8,626 bases of DNA from Pseudomonadota bacterium. GTDB lineage: Bacteria > Pseudomonadota > Alphaproteobacteria > Rs-D84. This document shows, piece by piece, positions 1 through 4,868 of this stretch. The notes beneath the pieces are model-generated. The model was not told the DNA's origin. It did not search any database and was given only the letters and a program-made list of their open reading frames with translations. Position numbers and translations under genes: made by a program. Position 1 is the first letter of the stretch. Each line of letters opens with the position of its first letter. Location of the stretch: the NCBI GenBank assembly GCA_030531915.1, contig JAUNMD010000036.1:1-8626 (forward strand). The letters run 5' to 3'.

Positions 1-1077
1 GTTGTCAATCTCACTCAACGAGATTTCTTTGACTCCCATCTTGTCCAAATCAGACAAAACTTCGTCTGTGATTTCAGTACCCGCCTGAAATACGACTTCG
101 TCGCCAGACATAATTGGGTCAAACAGATATTCACCAATCAAAGATTCAGGCAAGATACCAAATTCTTTGGACGCAGCCGTGATTTTCGCCATACGTTTTG
201 CGTTCAGACGATCACCCTTGGACGCCAATGCCTTTTTATCTTTTGGATTGATTAAATCATAATTCAAACGGTATTTGTCCAGACCCGCGAATGCATCAAC
301 GCTGCCCGCCCACATTTTGCCATCGAACTTCAATGGAATGCGGTTATAGAACGCAGACAAGATTTCAGTATCACTCATGCCACGGATTGTCGGCTTGCGT
401 GGGTCGGCGGCAAATTTCTTTTCATCTTCGGCGGCCGGCAGGCAACGCAACAGCACGGTTGCTGGGACTTTGCGGCGACGGTCGATACGAACATAGATGA
501 CACCCTTGGATTCTTCAAAGTCAATCCAACTGCCGTGTTCTGGGATAATACGTGCGGTATATGTGATTGGGTTGCCAGCGATTTTGGCTTCTTTGGTTGT
601 TGCGAAAACAACACCCTGGGCACGATGCATCTGGGAAACGATAACACGTTCCACACCGGACGCGATAAAGCTGCCGCGTTCTGTCATCAACGGCACTTCG
701 CCCATAAATATTTCTTGTTCTTTGATATCGCGCAACGTTTTTTTACCGTCTTCGGCGATGTCCCACAAAATCAATCTCAGCTTCAATTTCAGCTTGCTGG
801 AATATGTCATATTACGCAGCATGCATTCTTTGACGTTATAAACCGGTTTGTCCAGTGTATATTCAACAAATTCCAAATCAGCAATACCGGCATAGTCCTT
901 GATAGGGAACATAGACGAAAAAACGTTTTGCAGTCCCATGTTTTTACGATTTTGTGGATCTACATCGGCCTGCAAGAAATCTTTGTAAGAATTATATTGA
1001 ATTTCAACCAGATCAGGAAGCGGAGTTTGCAAAAAACTTTTTCCAAAAGATTTTCTAAATTTCTGGATAACTGCCAT
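1..1077 (-). CDS. rpoB: RNA polymerase beta subunit, N-terminal 359 residues (partial)
   Basis: Beta subunit of the core RNA polymerase. Translation of the open minus-strand frame from 1077 to the window edge gives 359 residues with no stop; a full RpoB is about 1,350, so about three quarters lies off the left edge. It starts MAVIQKFRKSFGKSF and shows RpoB landmarks: the GERVIVSQ-like block (GVERVIVSQMHR, residues 141-152), ARIIPEHGSWIDFE (175-188) and VRIDRRRKVPATVLLR (196-211). The ATG at 1077 follows an AAGGA Shine-Dalgarno about 10 nt upstream and matches the usual alphaproteobacterial start region. It is last in the visible minus-strand operon, 161 nt after rplL. One oddity: the normally invariant HRSPGVFF motif reads HRAQGVVF (151-158). 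Identity is certain from sequence recall; the functional effect of the substitution is unknown. Confidence 0.97.
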   Translation of the reverse strand, partial: MAVIQKFRKSFGKSFLQTPLPDLVEIQYNSYKDFLQADVDPQNRKNMGLQNVFSSMFPIKDYAGIADLEFVEYTLDKPVYNVKECMLRNMTYSSKLKLKLRLILWDIAEDGKKTLRDIKEQEIFMGEVPLMTERGSFIASGVERVIVSQMHRAQGVVFATTKEAKIAGNPITYTARIIPEHGSWIDFEESKGVIYVRIDRRRKVPATVLLRCLPAAEDEKKFAADPRKPTIRGMSDTEILSAFYNRIPLKFDGKMWAGSVDAFAGLDKYRLNYDLINPKDKKALASKGDRLNAKRMAKITAASKEFGILPESLIGEYLFDPIMSGDEVVFQAGTEITDEVLSDLDKMGVKEISLSEIDN

Positions 1078-1144
1078 GGGTATCAATCCTTTTTTTTGTG
1101 CGTTTTGCAAACGAAACTATTTCAAACTCTTTTTACGCCTGTGC

Positions 1145-1173
1145 GCCCACCGTGGAAAAATCCACTGGTGGGC
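1145..1173 (-). promoter_or_regulatory. Hairpin in the rplL-rpoB spacer, candidate attenuator or RNA processing site
   Basis: A 12-bp stem: GCCCACC pairs with GGTGGGC and, past one bulged A, GTGGA pairs with TCCAC around a TTTT loop. It lies 67 nt before the rpoB start and about 65 nt after the rplL stop on the transcribed strand. No U-run follows it in the rpoB direction, so it is not a simple intrinsic terminator. In E. coli the same spacer holds a partial terminator and an RNase III site that lower rpoBC expression relative to L7/L12. An analogous role here is inferred from position and structure. Confidence 0.5.
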
Positions 1174-1184
1174 CCAGAACGTTG

Positions 1185-1212
1185 CGCGGAAAACCGCGAC
1201 TTTTTATTTTTT
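1185..1212 (+). terminator. Small terminator-like hairpin reading antisense to rplL-rpoB
   Basis: CGCGG (1185-1189), an AAAA loop and CCGCG (1194-1198) are followed on the plus strand by AC and a T-rich tract (1201-1212). This is the shape of a weak factor-independent terminator for transcription running antisense through rpoB. In the sense direction the same hairpin is preceded by an A-rich tract and has no U-run, so it may simply be a second structural element of the spacer. The stem is only 5 bp. Confidence 0.3.
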
Positions 1213-1238
1213 GCCAGAATTTAATCCGGCGGGGTGAA

Positions 1239-1604
1239 TTATTTCAATTCAACCTTGGCACCGGCTGCTTCCAATGTCGCTTTCATTTTTTCAGCTTCAT
1301 CTTTTGCAACGGCTTCTTTGACTGCCTTTGGTGCAGATTCGACCAAAGCTTTCGCTTCGCCCAAGCCCAAACCAGTCATTTCTTTAACTGCCTTGATAAC
1401 AGCCAATTTGTTTGCACCGATTTCAGCCAAAACGACGTCAAATTCTGTCTTTTCTTCGGCTGCTGCGGCGGCTGGGCCAGCGGCTACTGCAACTGCAGCG
1501 GCGGCGGAAACGCCCCATGTTTCTTCCAACGCTTTGGACAGTTCAACTGCTTCCAAAACGGTCAATTTTGACAATTCTTCAACTAATTTTTGAATGTCTG
1601 CCAT
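1239..1604 (-). CDS. rplL: 50S ribosomal protein L7/L12
   Basis: Protein of the multimeric ribosomal stalk that recruits and activates translational GTPases. It has 121 residues, the normal family length. The N-terminal dimerisation helix region ([20 protein letters not shown]) is followed by an Ala-rich hinge (about 33-50) and the globular C-terminal domain, with [16 protein letters not shown] and the [16 protein letters not shown] stretch that forms the factor-binding face. The ATG at 1604 has a clear AGGAG 7 nt upstream. It lies 50 nt after rplJ, and a hairpin occupies most of that gap. Partner: L10, which anchors L7/L12 dimers. Translation from its own strong ribosome binding site fits the need for several copies per ribosome. 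Confidence 0.98.
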   Translation of the reverse strand: MADIQKLVEELSKLTVLEAVELSKALEETWGVSAAAAVAVAAGPAAAAAEEKTEFDVVLAEIGANKLAVIKAVKEMTGLGLGEAKALVESAPKAVKEAVAKDEAEKMKATLEAAGAKVELK

Positions 1605-1631
1605 TTTTTAGCTCCTATTTAGTTTAGCTAA

Positions 1632-1653
1632 ATCAAAATGTTGCCATTTTGAT
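1632..1653 (-). promoter_or_regulatory. GCAA-capped hairpin between rplJ and rplL
   Basis: A perfect 9-bp stem (ATCAAAATG with CATTTTGAT) capped by a GCAA tetraloop, a GNRA type that is very stable in RNA. It begins directly after the rplJ stop codon and ends 27 nt before the rplL start. There is no U-run after it. It could stabilise the upstream mRNA 3' end after cleavage, or separate translation of L10 from that of L12. The structure is seen directly; the role is inferred. Confidence 0.5.
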
Positions 1654-1654
1654 A

Positions 1655-2131
1655 TTAATTTTTCTTTCCATACTCTGCTGAAACACGTGCCAAGCGCGAC
1701 GCTGGTTCGACCAAGATACGCGCGATAGTGCCACGGATTTCCAACAGGGATGGCAGTTTGGATAATTGCACAATGCCGTCTTTGTCCAAGACATCTGCGT
1801 CCATTTTACCACCAATGATGGTCAGGTTTGGGTGTTCTTCGGCGAACTTTGCCAAAACCTTGGTAACCGCCAGACCGTCTGTTGCAACTGCAACCGCGGT
1901 TGGACGTTTCATCATTTCGGACACAGGTTCAAAATTGGTGTCTTTCAACGCCAATTTCATCAAACGGTTTTTAACAACTTTGAAAACGGAGACCAATGGG
2001 CGCAATTCATTACGCAGGCCTTCCAATTCTTTCACGGTCAAACCGTGGTTTTCAACAACGAAAACACCGTTTGCATCTTTCAAGGACGACTGCAACGCTG
2101 AAATCAAATCTGATTTTTCTTCGCGTCTCAT
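1655..2131 (-). CDS. rplJ: 50S ribosomal protein L10
   Basis: Base of the ribosomal stalk: the N-terminal domain binds 23S rRNA near L11, and the C-terminal helix binds L7/L12 dimers. It has 158 residues, slightly short of the usual 160-175. Recognisable segments are the start MRREEKSDLISALQSSLKD, the block FKVVKNRLMKLALKDT (about 50-65) and ALPSLLEIRG-like LPSLLEIRGTIARILVEPAS near the C-terminus. The start at 2131 has an AAAGGA Shine-Dalgarno 7 nt upstream. A 213-nt structured leader separates it from rplA, as expected for the autoregulated rplJL unit (the L10-L12 complex represses its own mRNA in other bacteria). Sequence matches recalled L10 proteins; no anomalies. Confidence 0.97.
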   Translation of the reverse strand: MRREEKSDLISALQSSLKDANGVFVVENHGLTVKELEGLRNELRPLVSVFKVVKNRLMKLALKDTNFEPVSEMMKRPTAVAVATDGLAVTKVLAKFAEEHPNLTIIGGKMDADVLDKDGIVQLSKLPSLLEIRGTIARILVEPASRLARVSAEYGKKN

Positions 2132-2344
2132 TTTTTATCCTTTACTTCCAGATTTCGGGGGCACGCCCCGTAATCCCTGCTTTGTTAAACTTTCCACCCA
2201 GATTTCTCTGAGATGGGGCTTGGTTCCTGCCCCAAAGAATTTTTTCTTTGTCTATGATGGAAATTAAGTTGTCGCCAACACCATCAGTCACGGACAGAAA
2301 TCTCTGTTGTTCTGGGGTGGCAGATGCCACACCAGAAACATAAC
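2132..2344 (-). promoter_or_regulatory. Structured rplJ leader, candidate L10-binding (L10 leader) RNA
   Basis: Non-coding spacer between rplA and rplJ. On the transcribed strand, 5' to 3', it contains a long hairpin at 2337-2310; the segment AGATTTCT (2303-2296); a GGGGC/GCCCC hairpin with a 9-nt loop AGGAACCAA (2233-2215); AGAAATCT (2207-2200); and a CGGGG/CCCCG hairpin (2170-2156), followed at once by a second GAAATCT (2156-2150) and the rplJ Shine-Dalgarno. AGATTTCT can pair perfectly with either downstream GAAATCT copy, so two alternative folds exist, one reaching the edge of the ribosome binding region. Position and length fit the known L10 leader family (Rfam RF00557). I have not run a covariance search, so membership is inferred. 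Confidence 0.6.
2310..2337 (-). terminator. Strong hairpin directly after rplA
   Basis: TTCTGG pairs with CCAGAA, then after a T/C mismatch GTGGC pairs with GCCAC around an ATCT loop. The hairpin begins 8 nt after the rplA stop codon. It lacks a U-run (it is followed by CAACAGAG), so a true intrinsic terminator is doubtful. It more likely protects the 3' end of the rplKA message or forms the first helix of the rplJ leader. Confidence 0.4.
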
Positions 2345-3019
2345 TTATTTTACATCAACTTTCAGACCTGGGCCCTGGGTTGTCGCAACGGACGCGCCCA
2401 AGATATACTGGCCTTTGGAAGAAGATGGTTTTACCTTTTTCAACTGGTCAATCAATGCATTCGCATTTTCAACCAACTGATCTGTGGTAAATGACATTTT
2501 ACCGATACCGGCGTGAATGATACCTTTCTTTTCTGCACGGTATTCAATCTGGCCTGCTTTGGCTGTTTTAACAGCTTCGGCAACGTTGTTTGTAACCGTA
2601 CCCAATTTTGGATTCGGCATCAAACCCTTTGGCCCCAAGATACGTGCAATCTTTGACATTTTTGGCATCATATCAGGGGTCGCGATAACGCGGTCGAAAT
2701 TGATTTCGCCACCGGCAACCTTTTCAATCAGGTCTTCGCCACCAACGATATCAGCACCCGCTTTGGTTGCTTCGTCTGCGCTGTTTACAGTGAAAACTGC
2801 AACGCGGACTGTTTTACCCGTACCATTTGGCAAGGACAGCATACCACGAATGTTCTGATCGGCCTTGGTAATATCGATACCCAATTTGATCGCGATTTCC
2901 AAGCTTTCGTCGAATTTCTTGGATGTATAACCACGCAAGGTTTCGATTGCATCAGCCAAAGAATACACTTTGTCTGTGTCCAAGTTCGCCCATGTCTTTT
3001 GTCTTTTTGTCAGTTTCAT
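2345..3019 (-). CDS. rplA: 50S ribosomal protein L1
   Basis: Protein of the mobile L1 stalk at the ribosomal E site, and in many bacteria the translational repressor of the L11-L1 message. It has 224 residues, a few short of the usual 229-235. Diagnostic stretches: MKLTKRQK at the start, RGMLSLPNGTGKTVRVAVF (about 59-77, usually RG(M/T)V-LP-GTGK), and ILGPKGLMPNPKLGTVT (about 127-143) in domain II, which precedes the return to domain I (GQIEYRAEKKGIIH). The Shine-Dalgarno GGAGG lies inside the last codons of rplK, and the start codon is 3 nt after the rplK stop, so the two are almost certainly translationally coupled. Confidence 0.98.
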   Translation of the reverse strand: MKLTKRQKTWANLDTDKVYSLADAIETLRGYTSKKFDESLEIAIKLGIDITKADQNIRGMLSLPNGTGKTVRVAVFTVNSADEATKAGADIVGGEDLIEKVAGGEINFDRVIATPDMMPKMSKIARILGPKGLMPNPKLGTVTNNVAEAVKTAKAGQIEYRAEKKGIIHAGIGKMSFTTDQLVENANALIDQLKKVKPSSSKGQYILGASVATTQGPGLKVDVK

Positions 3020-3022
3020 ATC

Positions 3023-3454
3023 TTATTCCTCCACCTTTACGCCCATAGAACGGCATTGACCCGCGACGATGTTCATAGCGGATTCAATGGTAGAGCAATT
3101 CAAGTCCGGCATTTTGCTTTCTGCAATCTGCTTTACCTGTTCTTTCGAGATAGTGCCGACAAAATCGCGACCTGGTTTTTTCGAGCCGGATTTCAATTTC
3201 AACGCTTTCTTGATATAGTACGACACTGGTGGCAATTTCATAATAAATTCGAAACTGCGGTCAGTATAAACAGTGATGATGCAAGGAATCGGCATACCCG
3301 GTTCTTTGTCAGCTGTCTTGTCGTTAAATTGTTTGCAGAATTCTGCGATGTTTACACCAGCAGCACCCAACGCTGGCCCAATAGGTGGCGCAGGATTCGC
3401 TTGTTTTGCAGGGACGACCAGTTTGACAATCCCTTTCAGTTCTTTTTTTGCCAT
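3023..3454 (-). CDS. rplK: 50S ribosomal protein L11
   Basis: L11 binds the GTPase-associated region of 23S rRNA beside L10 and contacts elongation factors. It has 143 residues, the typical length. The N-terminal domain shows the family signature [22 protein letters not shown] (15-36). The C-terminal RNA-binding domain has [20 protein letters not shown] and the final [16 protein letters not shown]. It carries more cysteines (C58, C118, C133) than common L11 sequences. The ATG at 3454 is preceded by GGAG at 7-nt spacing. It follows nusG by 102 nt, a gap filled by two hairpins, and is tightly coupled to rplA downstream. Confidence 0.98.
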   Translation of the reverse strand: MAKKELKGIVKLVVPAKQANPAPPIGPALGAAGVNIAEFCKQFNDKTADKEPGMPIPCIITVYTDRSFEFIMKLPPVSYYIKKALKLKSGSKKPGRDFVGTISKEQVKQIAESKMPDLNCSTIESAMNIVAGQCRSMGVKVEE

Positions 3455-3483
3455 TTGTTCACTCCATTTGTTTGGTTAGTGTT

Positions 3484-3540
3484 GTGGTACGATGTGGCGC
3501 ATCTACCACCCGAATTTTTAGCGGTCGCCCGCAAAAATTC
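3484..3540 (-). promoter_or_regulatory. Two-hairpin leader upstream of rplK
   Basis: The first structure on the transcribed strand (3540-3512) is a 12-bp stem, GAATTTTT/AAAAATTC plus GCGG/CCGC with one bulge, capped by GCGA, a GNRA tetraloop. Two bases later comes a second stem (3509-3484), GTGGTA/TACCAC plus GATG/CATC with one bulge and a CGCCA loop. They fill the nusG-rplK gap, ending about 30 nt before the rplK start. In other bacteria L1 represses rplKA through a leader that mimics its rRNA site. The position here fits, but I could not match the L1 recognition motif confidently, and a terminator or processing site after nusG is also possible. Confidence 0.5.
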
Positions 3541-3556
3541 AAAAACTTTTTTCTAT

Positions 3557-4090
3557 TTAGACACGTTCAACTTCGTTAAAATTCAATTCAACGCTGGTTT
3601 CACGGCCAAATACCAAAATCGTCGCGGTCATTTTCTGTTTCAGGTTGTCAACCTCTGCCACGATGCCATTGAAACCATTGAATGGGCCATCGATAACATG
3701 GACTTCTTGACCAACCTCATACTCAACATCTTCGACAGAAACAGCACCCTCTTCGACCTGTTTTTGCAGGCGACGCGCTTCTTCTTCGCTGACGGCGATT
3801 GGTTTATTTTTCGCACCCAAGAACATAACCACCTGGGGCATCAATTTCACCAAGGAAAATGTTTCGTTGTTCAAAACCATCTGGACAACAATGTACCCTG
3901 GGAAAAACTTTTTTTCAGATTTGACGCGCTTGCCGCCCTTGATTTCTGTAACCTCACGCGTTGGTACTAAAATTTCACCAAACAACGCATTCAAGCGACG
4001 CTTGTCAATCTGTTCACGCAGGCCGCGGGCAACCTTGTCTTCACAGCCAGTATGAACGTTTACAACAAACCATTGCATTTTTTCTTCCAT
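3557..4090 (-). CDS. nusG: Transcription termination/antitermination protein NusG
   Basis: Universal elongation factor that rides on RNA polymerase and links it to Rho or the leading ribosome. With the ATG at 4090 it has 177 residues, the normal size. An NGN domain (about 5-100) contains WFVVNVHTGCEDKVARGL and KKFFPGYIVVQMV. The KOW domain is about 126-160, with GQEVHVIDGPFNGFNGIVAEVD. I prefer 4090 to the upstream in-frame ATG at 4144, because 4144 would overlap secE and add residues unlike NusG, whereas 4090 has AAGGGG 8 nt upstream. The ATG at 4078 (MQWFVV) is a less likely alternative with a weaker GGAAG. It lies 25 nt after secE, the usual pairing. The loop MPQVVMFLG replaces the more common TPRVTGFLG. 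Confidence 0.96.
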   Translation of the reverse strand: MEEKMQWFVVNVHTGCEDKVARGLREQIDKRRLNALFGEILVPTREVTEIKGGKRVKSEKKFFPGYIVVQMVLNNETFSLVKLMPQVVMFLGAKNKPIAVSEEEARRLQKQVEEGAVSVEDVEYEVGQEVHVIDGPFNGFNGIVAEVDNLKQKMTATILVFGRETSVELNFNEVERV

Positions 4091-4115
4091 GATGCATTCC
4101 CCTTGCCCGTTTGTA

Positions 4116-4298
4116 TTACTTGAAAATCCAGCCCACGATGACATTCAGCGCGCCGTCAACCAAAAAGAAGAACAGTGCCGCCAACGCAGAAAATGTCAAA
4201 ATCATGATAGTTGCACGAATAACAGAGTCGCGCGATGGCCATACAATCTTGAACCATTCACTGCGAACCGATTTAATATAATCAATAATTTTTTTCAT
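4116..4298 (-). CDS. secE: Preprotein translocase subunit SecE
   Basis: Small essential subunit of the SecYEG channel that clamps SecY in the inner membrane. It has 60 residues from the ATG at 4298, typical of the single-spanning short SecE of non-enteric bacteria. An amphipathic N-terminal helix carries the family motif VRSEWFKIVWPSR (about 10-22), followed by one transmembrane segment (about 27-50, IMILTFSALAALFFFLV). The start is not certain: a GTG at 4310 would add four residues (MGEF), but it has no ribosome binding site, while the ATG has only a weak GGGCGA upstream. It is immediately upstream of nusG and downstream of tRNA-Trp, as usual. Confidence 0.93.
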   Translation of the reverse strand: MKKIIDYIKSVRSEWFKIVWPSRDSVIRATIMILTFSALAALFFFLVDGALNVIVGWIFK

Positions 4299-4344
4299 AA
4301 ATTCGCCCACTATATTCGACCATCAAAGCCCCAGAAATCCGCCA

Positions 4345-4367
4345 CAAAAACAGCCCCACTGTTTTTG
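4345..4367. terminator. Symmetric A/T-flanked hairpin before secE, terminator-like in both directions
   Basis: A perfect 9-bp stem, CAAAAACAG with CTGTTTTTG, around a 5-nt loop. Its 3' arm ends in a T5 run on either strand, the usual look of a bidirectional terminator, though the GC core is short. It lies 47 nt before the secE start, just after the second copy of the tRNA-Trp 3' end. In the arrangement before the apparent insertion it would have directly followed tRNA-Trp. It may terminate part of the tRNA transcripts or define the 3' end of the tRNA precursor. Confidence 0.4.
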
Positions 4368-4369
4368 TT

Positions 4370-4395
4370 GAAATTCTGGCAGGGGCAAAAGGAAT
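4370..4395 (-). repeat. Second copy of the tRNA-Trp 3' end (direct repeat, possible att half-site)
   Basis: 26 bp matching positions 4551-4576 with one mismatch (position 4 of the repeat, a versus t). The last 22 bp, ttctggcaggggcaaaaggaa plus t, are identical. The original covers the tRNA-Trp 3' acceptor strand, discriminator, encoded CCA and part of the T arm. The rest of a tRNA is absent next to this copy, so it is a fragment and not a second gene. Duplication of a tRNA 3' end is the usual footprint of site-specific integration, but it can also come from slippage or a small repeat element. Confidence 0.75.
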
Positions 4396-4556
4396 GTTCG
4401 GACTGACGCCTCACCACTCGTACGGATTTCGCCGCGCTGCGCTTGCAAAATCCAACTCGTAAGCGAACACCATTTTACCCATTCGGGTTCGCTTCCTTTC
4501 ACCACCATTAAATCCAAATTCCCAAAAATATGGACAAGCCATATTTTGGGGAATTT
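4396..4556. repeat. Palindrome-rich segment between the two tRNA-Trp 3' ends
   Basis: No convincing gene. Three consecutive stem-loops are visible: 4424-4432 with 4445-4453 (GGATTT-GC arms, one mismatch); 4461-4468 with 4487-4494 (AAGCGAAC/GTTCGCTT, perfect, extendable by CC/GG past a bulge); and 4516-4533 with 4539-4556 (18 bp, one mismatch). This density of inverted repeats in 161 bp, bounded by a direct repeat of the tRNA end, resembles a short palindromic repeat or MITE-like element, or a structured RNA co-transcribed with tRNA-Trp. Two short minus-strand reading frames cross it but also run through the repeat or the tRNA, so I do not call them genes. Confidence 0.55.
4516..4556 (-). terminator. 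18-bp inverted repeat adjoining the tRNA-Trp CCA end
   Basis: Arms 4539-4556 and 4516-4533 are complementary at 17 of 18 positions around a CTTGT loop (minus strand). The 3' arm contains a T5 run inside the stem and is followed by a moderately T-rich stretch. It starts one base after the encoded CCA of tRNA-Trp. It is a plausible transcription terminator or 3'-processing barrier for the tRNA. Because it lies inside the duplicated interval it could instead be part of an inserted element. If it terminates efficiently, the operon downstream would need read-through or another promoter; I found no convincing promoter directly before secE. Confidence 0.45.
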
Positions 4557-4576
4557 CTGGCAGGGGCAAAAGGAAT
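4551..4576 (-). repeat. First copy of the direct repeat, overlapping the tRNA-Trp 3' end
   Basis: Partner of the copy at 4370-4395. It covers the last 19 nt of the intact tRNA-Trp gene, including CCA, plus 7 bp downstream that belong to the arm of the large hairpin. Because the intact tRNA retains this copy, the gene remains functional whichever way the duplication arose. Confidence 0.75.
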
Positions 4577-4631
4577 CGAACCCTTATCCGCGGTTTTGGA
4601 GACCGATATTCTACCGTTGAACTATGCCCCT
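4558..4631 (-). tRNA. trpT: tRNA-Trp (anticodon CCA)
   Basis: 74 nt including an encoded 3' CCA. The acceptor stem AGGGGCA/TGCCCCT is a perfect 7 bp, with discriminator G. The D arm is GTTC/GAAT around AACGGTA. The anticodon loop CTCCAAA has T33 before CCA. The T arm AAGGG/CCTTT encloses TTCGATT, and the variable loop is 4 nt. Overall it closely follows the E. coli tRNA-Trp pattern, which also begins AGGGGC-TAGTTCAA. The first anticodon-stem pair appears as a T/C mismatch. It is transcribed toward secE from two upstream promoters, and tRNA-Trp before secE is a common alphaproteobacterial arrangement. A Gly(TCC) reading is excluded, since it would lack T33. The gene symbol is only by analogy. 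Confidence 0.95.
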
Positions 4632-4688
4632 GTTTTGGTCGCAATCGCACCTGACTTTTACGCCCTGCGAACCCCGACAGTCGACGCC

Positions 4689-4716
4689 AGAGTAGCACAC
4701 CTGTACGAAAAAGCAA
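4689..4716 (-). promoter_or_regulatory. Proximal sigma70-type promoter of the tRNA-Trp / secE operon
   Basis: TTGCTT (-35, 4716-4711) and TACTCT (-10, 4694-4689) are spaced 16 bp apart, with an extended -10 element (TGC before TACTCT). Predicted transcription start is near 4682, giving about a 50-nt leader to tRNA-Trp. Motif-based only. Confidence 0.5.
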
Positions 4717-4732
4717 GTGGAAAAACTGAAAT

Positions 4733-4761
4733 ATTATATGTTTTTAATCGCGTTGGCGCAA
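4733..4761 (-). promoter_or_regulatory. Distal sigma70-type promoter of the tRNA-Trp / secE operon
   Basis: TTGCGC (-35, 4761-4756) and a consensus TATAAT (-10, 4738-4733) with the ideal 17-bp spacing. Predicted start is near 4726. It is the best promoter match in the window and fits strong expression of tRNA and ribosomal-protein genes. With the promoter at 4689-4716 it forms a tandem pair, as often seen for stable RNA operons. Confidence 0.65.
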
Positions 4762-4770
4762 GTAAAATCT

Positions 4771-4801
4771 GAAAAACCATACATATAAAATATGATTTTT
4801 C
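4771..4801. promoter_or_regulatory. Imperfect dyad in the divergent promoter region, possible operator
   Basis: GAAAAA-c-CATA (4771-4781) mirrors TATG-a-TTTTTC (4791-4801), 10 matched pairs and one mismatch, around a 9-bp AT-rich centre. It lies 10 bp beyond the -35 of the tRNA-side promoter and 12 bp beyond the -35 of the virB8-side promoter, so one bound protein could affect both. The AT-richness could also just be UP-element DNA. No regulator gene is in the window. Confidence 0.35.
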
Positions 4802-4812
4802 GTAATTTTCGC

Positions 4813-4842
4813 TTGCACCGCGTACCGTTTTTTGTCTACAAT
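4813..4842 (+). promoter_or_regulatory. sigma70-type promoter of the virB8-virB9-virB10 genes
   Basis: TTGCAC (-35, 4813-4818) and TACAAT (-10, 4837-4842) with an 18-bp spacer. Predicted start is near 4849, leaving about a 20-nt leader that contains the ribosome binding site. It is divergent from the tRNA-Trp promoters. Confidence 0.6.
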
Positions 4843-4853
4843 CGACCATATAC

Positions 4854-4862
4854 AGGGAGAGG
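4854..4862 (+). promoter_or_regulatory. Strong Shine-Dalgarno that selects a TTG start for virB8
   Basis: AGGGAGAGG sits 6 nt before the TTG at 4869. No in-frame ATG exists between the predicted promoter and this point. The next in-frame ATG (codon 15) would cut into the membrane helix. This decides for TTG as the start codon. Confidence 0.7.
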
Positions 4863-4868
4863 ATTTAC

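Noticed and set aside
535..1224. 229-codon plus-strand open frame antisense to rpoB
   Set aside because: It is a shadow of the rpoB reading frame, with Phe/Cys-rich composition typical of antisense translation and no recognisable domain.
2142..2330. 62-codon minus-strand open frame between rplA and rplJ
   Set aside because: It starts with GTG inside a hairpin, has no ribosome binding site, resembles no known protein, and lies entirely in the structured rplJ leader.
2999..3970. 323-codon plus-strand open frame antisense to rplK and nusG
   Set aside because: It is antisense to two certain genes, very rich in Phe, His and Cys, and lacks a ribosome binding site or family resemblance.
4091..4144. 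Upstream extension of NusG to the ATG at 4144
   Set aside because: It would overlap the secE end, adds residues unlike any NusG N-terminus, and the ATG at 4090 has a better ribosome binding site and gives the normal 177-residue length.
4299..4320. Possible promoter directly before secE (TATAGT)
   Set aside because: No acceptable -35 element at 16-18 bp spacing, and the predicted start would leave almost no leader.
4370..4395. A second tRNA gene
   Set aside because: Only the 3' acceptor and part of the T arm are present; no D arm or anticodon arm can be built from the adjacent sequence.
4323..4716. Two minus-strand open frames across the tRNA-Trp region (4323-4517 and 4411-4716)
   Set aside because: They run through tRNA-Trp or its duplicated 3' end and through the palindromes. 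The shared residues FLLPLPE are simply the tRNA repeat translated, not a protein motif.
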